A stretch of DNA of 64,000 nucleotides from Planctomycetota bacterium (GCA_016719295.1 JADKAF010000001.1:4340001-4404000), one strand, 5' to 3'. Counted from the stretch's first letter, positions 33,521 through 43,522 are shown. The notes: generated by a model not told the origin, from the sequence alone. Numbers and translations: made by a program.

Positions 33521-35701
33521 ATGCGATCCCTCACGAAGTTCCTACAAGGCGGAGCCCTGCTCGCGCTGATCGCGCCGGCTGCCAACGCGCAGACCTGCCT
33601 CCAGACGCTCTTCACCGGCGGCAACGGCCTCGGCGTGAACTCGTCGGTCTTCTTCGACGTCACCGCCTCGGCGGCGGTCCTCGTGTCGCGCTTCGACATG
33701 AACTACTCCGGCGCGGCCAACGTGGCCTGCGGCCTGGAGGTCTGGATCACGCCGACCACCTATGTCGGCAAGACCGCGCAGCAAGCGCAGTGGACCCAGG
33801 TCGGCGCTGACAACGGCCTCGCCCTCACGGCCGGCGCGAACCTGCCCACGACCGTCAACCTGCTGAGTCCGTTCCTGCTGAACCCCGGCGCCTACGGCAT
33901 GTGCCTCGTCCACCGCGGCGCGGGCAGCAGCTACACGAACGGCAACGGCGCGAACCAGGCCTACTCCGACAGCTTCCTGTCGCTGGCCCTCGGCCAGTCG
34001 CAGAGCGGCTACTTCACCGGCTCGCCGATCAACGCGCGCGTGTGGAACGGCGCCATCTGCTACAACCCCGCCGCGGGTCTCTTCGCCAACTTCAGCGCGA
34101 CGCCGACCAGCGGCGCCACGCCGCTGAACGTGAGCTTCACCGACACGACCTACACGAGCGACCCGAACGGCGTGCAGACCTGGGCCTGGGACCTGGACGG
34201 CGACTCGATCGTCGACAGCAACGCCCAGAACCCGAGCTTCACCTACACCGTCTGCGGGCCGTACAACGTGACGCTGACCGTCACGGACACCCTGCACCCG
34301 AGCTCGACGCGCACGAAGAGCAACTTCATCTTCGCCGACCCGCAGCTCGTCGTGACGGCGAACTTCAGCGCCGCTCCGAACGCGGGCGCGGCTCCGCTCA
34401 CGGTGAACTTCACCGACACCTCCGCGGGTAACCCGACGGCGTGGTCCTGGGACTTCGACGGCGACTCGATCATCGACTCGGCGGCGCAGAACCCGAGCTT
34501 CACCTACAACACGCCGGGCTTCTACAACGTCACGCTGAACGCGGCGAACGCCTGCTTCACCGACGGCGAGACGAAGACCAACTTCATCCAGGTCGTCGGC
34601 GCCACCCAGAACACGGTCTCGGCGGACAAGCTCGAGTACCAGTTCAACGAGGTCCGCGGGAGCACGCTGGCGAACGTGGCGAGCACCACGCTCTATCCTG
34701 CGACCGGAACTCTGGTGAACTCGATCTGGCAGCGCGACCCCAACCGCCCGCTGTTCAAGGGCAATGAAGCCGGCTTCGGCTGCATGTCCTACTCGGCTAC
34801 CAACGCGAACTGGGTGAACACCGGCTCCACGTTCCGCCACACCGGCAGCTTGACGGTGATGTGGTGGGCGCGGCGCGACCCTCTCTCCACGGCGGCGAGC
34901 CCGTTCGGCTACTTCTTCGGAGATGGCGGCTTCCGCTGCTTCATGGGCTCGGCCGGCATCCTCTTCGGCGGTGGCACGGGCACGACCCTTTCGGCGACCT
35001 ACACCGCGAACTGGCAGGGACACCTGCAGCCCGGTGTGTGGCATCACTACGCGGTCGTCGTCGATGACGCGACCGGCTTCAACACCATCTACCAAGACGG
35101 TGTGCCCCACGCGGGCCGCAACTACGCGGCAGGGACCTACACCTACACCGGCACCACCGGCTTCGCCGTGGGCGCCATCAGCGCCGCCGCCGGCGGCAGC
35201 CGCGCCTCGCTGCACTACGACATGGACGACTTCCGCATGTACAGCCGCGCGCTGACGCAGGCGGAGATCCAAACCGCGCTGGTGCACGAGAACCCGACCG
35301 GCGCCCTGATGGAGAACGGCTGCACCGACTCCAACAGCTTCACCCCGCGCTTGACGGCCGTGGGCGCGCCGCAGATCGGCAACCTCACCTTCGGCCTGCA
35401 GGCGAGCGGGCTCGAGCCCGGTCGTCCGACCGCGGTCTACGTCGGTCTCAGCGCCAGCCTCGGCGGCTTCCTGCCCTTCGATCTCTCGGGCACGGGCATC
35501 TTCGCGCCGGGCTGCAACCTGCTCGTGTCGCCTGACATCATCCTCAACTTCGGCAGCGGCGGCGGCTCGGTGTTCCTGCCGGCGCCAGTGCCGCTCGATC
35601 CCACGCTCCAGGGCGGTCACACCTACAACCAGCTCGTCTCGCTGGGCTCGGGTCCGCTGTCCGCGGTGAGCAACGCGATCGACACCCAGATGCAGTTCTG
35701 A
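33521..35701 (+). CDS. Exported PKD-PKD-LamG protein (paralogue 1)
   Basis: 726 residues, signal peptide 1-23 (ANAQ). A Cys-containing beta domain (25-185, with TPTTYVGKTAQQAQW and GAGSSYTNGN) is followed by PKD domains at about 188-272 and 279-360 (WAWDLDGDSIVDSNAQNPSFTYT; WSWDFDGDSIID). A LamG/concanavalin-like domain lies at about 370-590 (LTVMWWARRD, HHYAVVVDDATG, LHYDMDDFRMYSRALTQAEI). The last 130 residues form the C-terminal module (APQIGNLTFGLQASG ... DPTLQGGHTYNQLVSLG). It is probably a cell-surface carbohydrate- or protein-binding protein. The next gene at 35888 is a tandem paralogue. Confidence 0.85.
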   Translation: MRSLTKFLQGGALLALIAPAANAQTCLQTLFTGGNGLGVNSSVFFDVTASAAVLVSRFDMNYSGAANVACGLEVWITPTTYVGKTAQQAQWTQVGADNGLALTAGANLPTTVNLLSPFLLNPGAYGMCLVHRGAGSSYTNGNGANQAYSDSFLSLALGQSQSGYFTGSPINARVWNGAICYNPAAGLFANFSATPTSGATPLNVSFTDTTYTSDPNGVQTWAWDLDGDSIVDSNAQNPSFTYTVCGPYNVTLTVTDTLHPSSTRTKSNFIFADPQLVVTANFSAAPNAGAAPLTVNFTDTSAGNPTAWSWDFDGDSIIDSAAQNPSFTYNTPGFYNVTLNAANACFTDGETKTNFIQVVGATQNTVSADKLEYQFNEVRGSTLANVASTTLYPATGTLVNSIWQRDPNRPLFKGNEAGFGCMSYSATNANWVNTGSTFRHTGSLTVMWWARRDPLSTAASPFGYFFGDGGFRCFMGSAGILFGGGTGTTLSATYTANWQGHLQPGVWHHYAVVVDDATGFNTIYQDGVPHAGRNYAAGTYTYTGTTGFAVGAISAAAGGSRASLHYDMDDFRMYSRALTQAEIQTALVHENPTGALMENGCTDSNSFTPRLTAVGAPQIGNLTFGLQASGLEPGRPTAVYVGLSASLGGFLPFDLSGTGIFAPGCNLLVSPDIILNFGSGGGSVFLPAPVPLDPTLQGGHTYNQLVSLGSGPLSAVSNAIDTQMQF

Positions 35702-35742
35702 TCGTCGCATCGTTCGGTGGCGCTCCTCGGAGCGCTCCGCTC

Positions 35743-35785
35743 GCGGGGAGCCGGCGTCGCCTCTAGGGCGACGCTGGCTTCCCGC
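35743..35785 (+). terminator. 19-bp hairpin between tandem PKD paralogues
   Basis: The left arm 35743-35761 (GCGGGGAGCCGGCGTCGCC) pairs with 35767-35785 through 19 bp, including two wobble positions, around TCTAG. It lies 42 bases after the stop at 35701 and before the start at 35888, so the two paralogues are probably separate transcripts. Confidence 0.7.
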
Positions 35786-35887
35786 ATGTTCACGCCCTTC
35801 TCGCGGAACCCGCGTATCCGGGAGTCCGTCTGCCGCATAGGCTGTCCCCCCCCCACTGGCCCGCTTCCCCCCACGGCTAGACCCTCC

Positions 35888-38074
35888 ATGCGAAGATCCC
35901 TGCACGCGCTCGTCGGCGCTGCTCTCCTCGGATTCCCGAGCGAGCCCGCGGAAGCGCAGACTTGCCTTCGCACCGTCTTCGCGAGCGACAACGGGCTCGG
36001 TCCCGACTCCTCGCTCTTTCTCGACGTGACCGTTACCAACACGGTCATCGTGACCCAGGTCGAGATGAACTTCGCTGGCGCGGCAGGCGCTCCCTGCGGT
36101 GTCGAGATCTGGACCACGCCAACGACCTACGTCGGCAAGACGACGAACCAGGCCCTCTGGACCCACGTCGGCGATGACCGCGGCGACATCACCAGCGCAG
36201 GGCAGGACCAGCCCACGGTGATCCCGCTGGAGACGAGCTTCGTCCTGCGGCCCGGGAGCTACGGCCTCTGCATCGTCCATCGCGGCGCAGGAAGCGCCTA
36301 TACGAACGGCAACTTCAGCAACCAGTCGTACTCCGATCCTTCTCTCGCGCTCGCGCTCGGCACGGCCCAGGCGGGCTACTTCACCGGCTCCTCGATCGGC
36401 AGCCGGGTGTGGAACGGCGCGCTCTGCTATCTGCAGGGAACGATCCTCTACGCGGACTTCCGCGCCAACCCGACGCGCGGGGCCGCGCCGCTGAGCGTCG
36501 GCTTCTCCGATCGCAGCTTCACCGATGATCCCGCGGGGATCGCGACGTGGGCTTGGGACTTCGACGGCAACGGCATCGTCGACTCGAACGCTCAGAACCC
36601 CTCCTACAGCTACACGCGCTGCGGAAGCTACGACGTCCGCCTCACCGTGACCGATACGCAGCATGCGCCGGCGACGCGAACGAAGCAGCGCTTCGTGGTG
36701 GTCGATCCGCAGCTCCAAGTGCAAGCGGAGTTCTCGAGCTCGACCACCGTGGGCCAAGTCCCGCTCACGGTATCCTTCCAGGACCTCTCGACGGGCTCCC
36801 CCAGCACCTGGCGCTGGGACCTCGACGGCAACGGCAGCAACGACTCCACGCTGCGGAATCCGCTCTTCACCTATACGACGCCGGGCATCTACACCGTGAC
36901 CCTGAACGCAGGCAACTCCTGCTTCTCGGATTCGATCACGAGGACGGCGTATGTGCGCGCGTTAGCGCGCGGCGTGAATCGCCCCCCCGACCTTCTCGGC
37001 TACCCGTTGAACGAGCTGCGCGGAACTCAAGTGGCGAACATCGCCACGCTCTCCGCCTTCCCGCGCTTCGGCATCGTCTCCAATACGGGTTGGCATGGCG
37101 ATCCGGGTCCCGAGCGCTTCGCGTTCGACACCAACGAACCCGGCTTCGGCTGCCTCGCGCAAACGCCGAGCGGATCCCCCGGCCGCAACTGGATCGATAC
37201 CGGTGGCCTCCTCCAGGTGCCCGCGGGAGGAAGTCTCACGATCCTCTGGTGGGCGATGCGAGATCCCGCAGCGATCGGCGCTTCGCCAACGGGCTTCTTC
37301 TTCGGCGACGGCTCGTTCCGCTGCGGCGTCGCCACCTCGGGCATCGGCTTCAGCGGCGGAACGGGAAGCGTGCTCGCCAGCGCAGGGACGGCGGACTTCC
37401 AAGGACATCTGCGCCGTGGAATCTGGAACCACTACGCCCTCGTGATCGACAACGCCGTCGGACTCTGCACGCTCTACGAGAACGGTATCGCGCAGTCCAA
37501 CCCGACCAGCTTCGCGCCCGGAACCTACGTGTACCAGCCCGCGGAGCATCTCGCGGTAGGCGCGTTCAGCACCACCGGGAGCATTCCGGCGAGCGCGCAC
37601 TACCGGCTCGACGACTTCCGCATCTACGCGCGAGCGTTGAGCCTGAGCGACATCCTCGCCTGCCGTGAGGGTGAGACGGCGAGCAGCACCTCCTTCGATA
37701 CCGGCTGCGCGGGCCCCGCGAGCCTGCCAGTTCTCGCCGCGACGCAGCGCCCCTTGATCCCGAGCCCGAACTTCTCTCTGAGCGCCACGAACCTCGAGCC
37801 GAACCGTCTGGCGGCATTGCTGTTCGGCACCCAGGCCTCGGCCACCGGCCTCCTGCCGCTCGATGTGAGCGCTCTGCTCGGCAACGGCTGCGAGCTCGGC
37901 GTGCTGCCCGAGCTCTCCTTCGCGCTGTCTACGGGCAGCGGCTCGTTCAACCTGCGCATTCCGCTGCCCACCGATCCGCTGCTGAACGGCTATCACTCGT
38001 ACACGCAGCTCGTCGTCCTCGGCACGCGCGGCGCGCTCTCGAACGCGCTCGATGTCCACATGCAGATCGACTGA
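35888..38074 (+). CDS. Exported PKD-PKD-LamG protein (paralogue 2)
   Basis: 728 residues from the ATG at 35888, signal peptide 1-23 (EPAEAQ). It repeats the plan of the 33521 protein domain for domain: TCLRTVFASDNGLGPDSS opening, two PKD domains (WAWDFDGNGIVDSNAQNPSYSYT; WRWDLDGNGSNDS), a LamG domain (LTILWWAMRDPAA, NHYALVIDNAVG, AHYRLDDFRIYARALSLSDI) and the C-terminal module (DPLLNGYHSYTQLVVLG). It is clearly a tandem duplicate that has since diverged, especially in the LamG loops. The biotin-ligase gene follows 27 bases on. Confidence 0.85.
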   Translation: MRRSLHALVGAALLGFPSEPAEAQTCLRTVFASDNGLGPDSSLFLDVTVTNTVIVTQVEMNFAGAAGAPCGVEIWTTPTTYVGKTTNQALWTHVGDDRGDITSAGQDQPTVIPLETSFVLRPGSYGLCIVHRGAGSAYTNGNFSNQSYSDPSLALALGTAQAGYFTGSSIGSRVWNGALCYLQGTILYADFRANPTRGAAPLSVGFSDRSFTDDPAGIATWAWDFDGNGIVDSNAQNPSYSYTRCGSYDVRLTVTDTQHAPATRTKQRFVVVDPQLQVQAEFSSSTTVGQVPLTVSFQDLSTGSPSTWRWDLDGNGSNDSTLRNPLFTYTTPGIYTVTLNAGNSCFSDSITRTAYVRALARGVNRPPDLLGYPLNELRGTQVANIATLSAFPRFGIVSNTGWHGDPGPERFAFDTNEPGFGCLAQTPSGSPGRNWIDTGGLLQVPAGGSLTILWWAMRDPAAIGASPTGFFFGDGSFRCGVATSGIGFSGGTGSVLASAGTADFQGHLRRGIWNHYALVIDNAVGLCTLYENGIAQSNPTSFAPGTYVYQPAEHLAVGAFSTTGSIPASAHYRLDDFRIYARALSLSDILACREGETASSTSFDTGCAGPASLPVLAATQRPLIPSPNFSLSATNLEPNRLAALLFGTQASATGLLPLDVSALLGNGCELGVLPELSFALSTGSGSFNLRIPLPTDPLLNGYHSYTQLVVLGTRGALSNALDVHMQID

Positions 38075-38101
38075 GGGCGGAGCGGCGGCTCACGCGCCTC
38101 C

Positions 38102-38965
38102 ATGAATCCGCCGGCACCGGAAGATGCGTGCGCGCGCGCGGCGTTCGAGCGTACGCTGCGTCTCGCAGCCGGTTCGCTCTCCGCAGAGCTCGAGCTCGTG
38201 CACCTCGCGCAGGTCGACTCCACGAACTCGTGGGCGCTGGATCGCGAGCAGCGCGCGGAGAGCACGCGTGCGCTGCTGGTGATCGCCGACGAGCAGCGCG
38301 CGGGACGCGGACAGCATGGCCGGAGCTGGTTCGCTTTCCGCGAGCGCTCGCTCGCGCTGAGCTACGTGCCGCGGCCGGCGCAGCGCGACCTCGATGCTCC
38401 GCGTCTCTCGATGAGCGCCGCCGTGGCCGCGCGCGAGGTGCTGTCGCGCTTCCTCCCGCGCGCGCCGCGCCTCAAGTGGCCGAACGATCTGCTCGTCGAG
38501 GGATGCAAGCTCGCGGGCATCCTGGTCGAGAGCCGCTGGTTGGGAGCCCGCCGCGTGGGACCGGTGCTCGGGATCGGAGTGAACCTCGGGGTGACGCGCG
38601 AGGAGTTCCCGCCCGAGCTGCGAGAGCTCGCGACCTCGATCGCCATCGCCGGCGGTTGCGCGCCCGAGCGCGCGAGCCTCGCCGGAGCGCTGGCGATGGG
38701 ATTCGAGCGTTGGCTCGAGCGCTCCCGGATCGCCGACGGCCGAGAGCTGGCGGTGGCGTATCTCGAGGGCCTCGAGCTCCGCGGCCGGCGCGTCGAGGTC
38801 GCGACGGCCGCGGGGCCACGCTGTGGGGTGTGCCTGGACCTCGACCTCGAGCGCGGCCTGCACCTGCGCGAGGAGGGTGCTGCGGCCGCCGTGCCCCTGG
38901 CCCAGATCACAGCGCTCCGAGAGCTTGGCCACGCAGGCCCCGCGGCCTCTGCGACCAGCGCCTGA
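38102..38965 (+). CDS. birA: Biotin--[acetyl-CoA-carboxylase] ligase, without a DNA-binding domain
   Basis: 287 residues from the ATG at 38102. Biotin-protein ligase motifs: STNSWA near residue 40, the adenylate loop GRGQHGRSW at 68-76, LKWPNDLLVEGCKLAGILVE and the GIGVNLG strand, followed by the C-terminal SH3-like domain (LRGRRVEVATAAG). It activates biotin with ATP and transfers it to a lysine of biotin carboxyl carrier protein. The N-terminal helix-turn-helix of E. coli BirA is absent, so it is a group I ligase without repressor function. Confidence 0.9.
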   Translation: MNPPAPEDACARAAFERTLRLAAGSLSAELELVHLAQVDSTNSWALDREQRAESTRALLVIADEQRAGRGQHGRSWFAFRERSLALSYVPRPAQRDLDAPRLSMSAAVAAREVLSRFLPRAPRLKWPNDLLVEGCKLAGILVESRWLGARRVGPVLGIGVNLGVTREEFPPELRELATSIAIAGGCAPERASLAGALAMGFERWLERSRIADGRELAVAYLEGLELRGRRVEVATAAGPRCGVCLDLDLERGLHLREEGAAAAVPLAQITALRELGHAGPAASATSA

Positions 38966-39038
38966 GAAGGCGAGAACCAACGCGACGATCTGGCGTCGGA
39001 GCCCGCGCTCCACCGGACCCCAGACCGGGAACATCGCC

Positions 39039-41321
39039 ATGACTGCCAAGCTCTCGTTCTTCGCCGCTCTCTATCTCGCCACCTCCACCGTCCTCTCCAG
39101 CGCCGCCCCGCAGGAAGTGGCGCCCGATCTGCGACGGCTCCCGCCCCACCGCGGTCCGGTGTTCCTGGAGAAGGAGCAGGTGCGGGTCGAGATCCGCGAA
39201 GGCCTTGCCACGACGAACGTGAGCCAGACCTACCGCAGCGCCTCGCAGCTCCAGGAAGAGCACACCTTCCTCTTCCCGCTGCCCGCCGACGCGGCGGTGA
39301 CGAACTTCCAGCTCACGATGAACGGCAAGCCCGTCGCGGGCGAAGTGCTCGATACGCAGCGTGCCCGCGAGATCTACGAGGGGATCGTGCGCGCCGCGCG
39401 CGATCCGGGCCTGCTCGAGCTCGTAGGGACCCAGCTCTTGCGCGCACGCATCTTCCCGGTCCCTCCGCAGGGCACGATGGAGATCGGGCTCGCCTACTCG
39501 GCGCCGTGTGGCTTGCTGGGGGGCATTCGCACCTACACCTATCCTCTGCGCCGGCAAGCGCTGCTCTCGCGCCCCGTGCAGAGCCTGGTCGTGAGCGCCG
39601 AGATCCACGCGCGCGGCGGCTTGAAGGCGATCTTCTCCCCCACGCACGCCATCGACGTGGTTCGCCAGAGCGATGTCGCGGCGAAGGCGAGCTTCGAGAT
39701 CGGCCAAGTCGTTCCGGACCGCGACTTCGACCTCTACTACTCCGAGCAGTCGGGCCTCCTCGGCCTGACGGCGCTCTGCGACAAGAGCGGGACGAAGGAC
39801 GGCACCTTCGCCCTCTTCCTGGCGCCGGCCTTCGCCGCCGAGGGACGCGCTGAGCCGAAGGACGTGGCGTTCGTCTTCGACACCTCGGGCTCGATGGCCG
39901 GACCGAAGATGGAGCAAGCGCGCACCGCGCTGAAGACCTGCCTGGAGCGCCTCGGTCCGGAGGATCGCTTCGTGCTGATCCCGTTCTCCACCGAAGCGCG
40001 CCCGCACGCAGGAGCGCTGGTAGCGAACGACGCGGCCGCCAAGGCACAGGCGCTCCAGGTGATCGCCGAGCTCCAAGCCCGCGGTGGTACCAACATCGAC
40101 GAAGCGCTCGCCGCGGCACTCTCTCTCAGGCCCGCGGACACGAAGCGCCCGTATCAGGTGCTCTTCCTCACCGACGGTTTGCCGACCGTCGGCGTCACGG
40201 ACGGCGCGGCGATCGCCAGCGCCATGCGCCAGCGCAACAAGGCCGGCACCCGCATCTTCGCCTTCGGCGTCGGCGACGACGTGAACACGCAGCTCCTCGA
40301 TACGCTGGCGCAAGAGACGCGAGCATCGCGCGAGTACGTGCGACCCCATGAGGACCTGGAGCTCAAGGTGACGGCGCTCTTCGATCGCGTCGCCTCGCCC
40401 GTCGCGACGCAGCTCGCCTTGAGCTTCGATGCGCTCGAGACCTACGATGTCTATCCGCGCGCGCTGCCGGATCTCTTCTTCGGCTCGCAGCTCCTCGTCG
40501 TCGGTCGCTACAAGCAGGGCGGACACAAGGCCGTGCGCTTGAAGGGGCTCGTGCGCGGCGAGCCGAAGGAGTGGGTCTTCGAAGCGGAGTTCCCGGCGGA
40601 AGAGCAAGCGCGCCCCGAGATCACCGACTGGTGGGCCTCGCAGAAGATCGGCTATCTCCTCGATCAGCTCCGCCTGCAGGGTCAGAATCAGGAGCTCATC
40701 GACGAAGTCGTGCGGCTCGGCAAGGAGCACGGCATCGTGACGCCCTACACTTCGTTCCTGGTCGTCGAGGAGACCGAGCGCTTGGCGCGAGCGCGTGGCG
40801 TGCCTGCGCGGCGCTGGTCCGAAGGCGACGACGGCTTCTTCCGCCGCGGCGGGATCGGAGCCGTGCCCGTCGGCGATCCCGCGCCCGGCGCGGCCGCGGC
40901 TCCCGCCGATGCGCTGCGCGAGCTGGAGGCGAAGGAGCTCGCCAAGAGCGCCGAGAGCTCGCAGCGCATTGCCTCACTGAGCTCCCGCGTCGCGGGAGCC
41001 GAAGCGGTCGAGGAGAGCTTGGATCTCGGACGCCTCCGCGATGGTCAGGGCCTCGCCGGTGGCAGAGGCCGAAGCAAGAACGGCGCCGACAATCCCTTCG
41101 TGCGCCGCATCGAAGGGCGCGTCTTCCACCTGATCGACGGGGTCTGGACCGAGTCGAGCTTCAAGGCCGAAGACCGCGCGCAGCTCCGCAAGGTCGCGTT
41201 CCTCTCCGAAGAGTACTTCGCGCTCCTGAAGTCGGATCCCAAGGTCGCGCGCATCCTGGCGCTCGGGCCGCGCGTCGTGCTGAAGATCGGCGCGAACTTC
41301 ACCGAGATCGCCGAGGGCTGA
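39039..41321 (+). CDS. Exported VIT and von Willebrand A domain protein
   Basis: 760 residues from the ATG at 39039, with signal peptide 1-24 (VLSSAAPQ). A VIT domain at about 38-160 (VRVEIREGLATTNVSQTY, the EHTFLFPLPADAAVTNFQLTMNGK core) is followed by a VWA domain with the MIDAS motif DTSGSM from residue 281 and the LTDGLPT strand. A beta domain follows, then a Glu/Ala-rich linker and a small C-terminal domain. It follows the inter-alpha-trypsin-inhibitor heavy-chain plan, common in bacterial surface proteins. No partner gene is obvious; it lies after birA with 73 bases between. Confidence 0.85.
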   Translation: MTAKLSFFAALYLATSTVLSSAAPQEVAPDLRRLPPHRGPVFLEKEQVRVEIREGLATTNVSQTYRSASQLQEEHTFLFPLPADAAVTNFQLTMNGKPVAGEVLDTQRAREIYEGIVRAARDPGLLELVGTQLLRARIFPVPPQGTMEIGLAYSAPCGLLGGIRTYTYPLRRQALLSRPVQSLVVSAEIHARGGLKAIFSPTHAIDVVRQSDVAAKASFEIGQVVPDRDFDLYYSEQSGLLGLTALCDKSGTKDGTFALFLAPAFAAEGRAEPKDVAFVFDTSGSMAGPKMEQARTALKTCLERLGPEDRFVLIPFSTEARPHAGALVANDAAAKAQALQVIAELQARGGTNIDEALAAALSLRPADTKRPYQVLFLTDGLPTVGVTDGAAIASAMRQRNKAGTRIFAFGVGDDVNTQLLDTLAQETRASREYVRPHEDLELKVTALFDRVASPVATQLALSFDALETYDVYPRALPDLFFGSQLLVVGRYKQGGHKAVRLKGLVRGEPKEWVFEAEFPAEEQARPEITDWWASQKIGYLLDQLRLQGQNQELIDEVVRLGKEHGIVTPYTSFLVVEETERLARARGVPARRWSEGDDGFFRRGGIGAVPVGDPAPGAAAAPADALRELEAKELAKSAESSQRIASLSSRVAGAEAVEESLDLGRLRDGQGLAGGRGRSKNGADNPFVRRIEGRVFHLIDGVWTESSFKAEDRAQLRKVAFLSEEYFALLKSDPKVARILALGPRVVLKIGANFTEIAEG

Positions 41322-41636
41322 TGGCGCGGAGGTCGAGGTTGCTAGCAGCCGGCTGCTAGCCTCCCGCGCCTGGCTGGCCCTCGGCCGGGGCGAGAGGGAA
41401 CGACGCGCGCGCGCCGAGGGTGCGCCGGCCGTTCCGAAGAGCTCCAGACCCGCGAGATGCGCCGGGGAGGCGACAAGGAAAGCGCATATACGAAGCCTAC
41501 CCACTTGCAAGGCTACTCCGACGATCTAGTGTGGGCGTCTCTCGGGAATGGCCACCAGGCCCACCTCCGGATTCGATCCGATGGGCTGGCGCTTATCGAG
41601 CGTGCCTTCCCTTTCTTCCCTTCGGAGTCCCCGCCC
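41322..41636. promoter_or_regulatory. 315-bp intergenic region with a 20-bp perfect palindrome
   Basis: GCTAGCAGCCGGCTGCTAGC at 41341-41360 is a perfect palindrome just after the stop at 41321. It could act as a hairpin terminator with a CCGG loop, but it has no T-run. The rest of the region is ordinary G+C-rich sequence with GGAG (about 41624-41627) as the Shine-Dalgarno for the next gene. I see no recognisable promoter boxes. Confidence 0.5.
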
Positions 41637-43454
41637 ATGCGATTCCTTCTCCCCGTCGCCCTGCTAGCGCTCTCGCTGCCAAGCGCTCTCCAAGCGCAAT
41701 CTCCGCTCTGCACGCCCATCGCACCCCCTTGGGCCTCGAACAACGGAGGTAGCGCTGGCGGAGTCGTGTTGTTCGATCTCAACGTGACCAGCGCGGTGCG
41801 CATCGTCGGCTTCGACTGCAACGCGTCGACTGCCAATGCCAACGTCTCGTTGGAGCTCTACGTCAAGTCGGGTAGCTACGTCGGGTCGCAAACCGTTCCT
41901 GGCGCGTGGACGCTCCGAGGTGCTGCAGGTCCCGTCACGTCCGCGGCTCTCAACCAACCGACCTCGTTCACGCTCGCGAGCCCCGTCATCCTGACTCCGG
42001 GCACGTACGGTGTCGGTGTACGCGTGATCGGCTCCGGACAGCGCTACAACGGCTCCGGCGCTGGTGTACAGGTGACGACGCCGCGCGCCGAGATGACGCT
42101 GACCTCCGGCGCCGCCGTCAGCGGCCTGTTCACCGGGTCCGTCTTCTCCTTCCGCAACTTCAACGGCTGCATCCACTACACGGGGGCGGAAGGCCTCTTC
42201 CCCAACTTCACCGCGACGCCGACCTCCGGCCCCTCGCCGCTGAACGTCCAGTTCACGGACACGACCTACACTTCGGATCCAGGTGGAGTCACGAGCTGGG
42301 CGTGGGACTTCGACGGTGACAACGTCGTCGACTCGAACGCCCAGAGCCCGCTGACCACCTACAACTCCTGCGGGCGCTACAGCGTCTCGCTGACGGTGAC
42401 GGATGCGTTGCATCCGCAGTCCTCGATCACGAAGAACCAGCTCATCACGGTCGATCCGCAGCTCACCGTCGCGACGAGCTTCACCGTCGCTCCGGCCGTG
42501 GGCCAGGTGCCGCTGAACGTCACCTTCACCGACACGAGCACGGGCACTCCGACGGCTTGGGCCTGGGACTTCGACGGCGACACCGTCATCGACTCGAATG
42601 TCCAGAACCCGTCGTTCACCTACACCGTCGCAGGCGTCTACAACGTGACGTTGACCGCATCGAACGCCTGCGGTTCGAGCACGCGCACCGTCAACGGCGC
42701 CGTAGCTTGCGTGGCCAACGATGAGTGCACGACCGCGATTCCCCTGACGCTCGGCCTGAACGGTCCCTTCTCCACCGCTGGCGCCACGACCTCCGCCCCG
42801 GCATGGCCTTGCGCAAGCGGTGGCAACGACCTCTGGTTCGTCTATAGCGCGAGCCAGAACTCCACCGTCGAGATCAACGCGTGCACGGGTGGCAACTTCG
42901 ACTCCGCCCTGCAGGCGCTCGTCGGAGATTGCAGCGGCTCCCTCGTATCCGTCGCCTGCAACGACGACTCCTGCGGTCTGCTCTCGCGAATCACCTTCCC
43001 GGCATGCCGCAACGCGCAGATCCTGGTCCGGCTCGGGGGCTTCAGTGGAGCCCGCGGCATCTGCTCGCTCGAGGTGATCGAGACCCTCAACACCGGCGGC
43101 TCCTTCACCACGGTGGGCACGACCTGCGGCGGTCCGACCATGACGGCTTCGGGCACTCCGCAGCTCGGCGAGCAGGTCAACTACGTGATGAATGGCAGCG
43201 TCGCGATTCCGTTCATCACCTTCGGCTTCTCCGCCATCAATGCCCCGCTCTGCACCGCGGGCTGCATCCTCGGCCCGAACCCCGAATACGCGGCGTATGT
43301 GCGCTCGCTGAGCTACACGATCCCCTGCGATCGCTCCGCGCTCGGAGTCACGGTTTATCTGCAGGGCCTCGACATCGGCGCGTTCACCGGTTGCGGACCG
43401 ATCGATCCGCTCCTCGTCGCCACGACCGAGACCATCGTGACAGTGATCGGCTGA
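41637..43454 (+). CDS. Exported PKD-PKD protein (paralogue 3) with a PPC-like domain
   Basis: 605 residues from the ATG at 41637, signal peptide 1-21 (SALQAQ). The first 360 residues match the two PKD paralogues upstream: the SGSYVGSQTV loop, PKD1 about 188-272 (WAWDFDGDNVVDSNAQ) and PKD2 about 278-358 (WAWDFDGDTVIDSNVQNPSFTYT). In place of LamG it has, at about 362-480, a domain of the pre-peptidase C-terminal type (ECTTAIPL ... DLWFVYSASQNSTVEI ... CNDDSCG). The end is a more divergent copy of the C-terminal module. It shows domain swapping within one local family. Confidence 0.82.
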   Translation: MRFLLPVALLALSLPSALQAQSPLCTPIAPPWASNNGGSAGGVVLFDLNVTSAVRIVGFDCNASTANANVSLELYVKSGSYVGSQTVPGAWTLRGAAGPVTSAALNQPTSFTLASPVILTPGTYGVGVRVIGSGQRYNGSGAGVQVTTPRAEMTLTSGAAVSGLFTGSVFSFRNFNGCIHYTGAEGLFPNFTATPTSGPSPLNVQFTDTTYTSDPGGVTSWAWDFDGDNVVDSNAQSPLTTYNSCGRYSVSLTVTDALHPQSSITKNQLITVDPQLTVATSFTVAPAVGQVPLNVTFTDTSTGTPTAWAWDFDGDTVIDSNVQNPSFTYTVAGVYNVTLTASNACGSSTRTVNGAVACVANDECTTAIPLTLGLNGPFSTAGATTSAPAWPCASGGNDLWFVYSASQNSTVEINACTGGNFDSALQALVGDCSGSLVSVACNDDSCGLLSRITFPACRNAQILVRLGGFSGARGICSLEVIETLNTGGSFTTVGTTCGGPTMTASGTPQLGEQVNYVMNGSVAIPFITFGFSAINAPLCTAGCILGPNPEYAAYVRSLSYTIPCDRSALGVTVYLQGLDIGAFTGCGPIDPLLVATTETIVTVIG

Positions 43455-43488
43455 GCCGCTTCGGCGCTCTTCCGTCGATCACAGCGCT

Positions 43489-43522
43489 GCGGGGCGACGT
43501 CCGTGCTCGGACGTCGCCCCGC
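43489..43522. terminator. Bidirectional terminator hairpin, 15-bp stem
   Basis: GCGGGGCGACGTCCG (43489-43503) pairs perfectly with 43508-43522 around TGCT. It lies between the convergent stops at 43454 and 43621. A short GGCATTTC follows on the plus strand. Confidence 0.8.

Noticed and set aside
33542..36757. A 1071-codon open frame on the minus strand opposite the two PKD genes
   Set aside because: The plus-strand frame has signal peptides, PKD and LamG motifs. The minus-strand translation is Arg/Glu/Val-rich and lacks any domain.
39039..41321. Possible secretion or phage-related island because of the two VWA proteins and MoxR
   Set aside because: The VWA genes are far from MoxR and lie in separate units (anti-sigma pair and VIT protein). 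No tail, sheath or baseplate gene is present.
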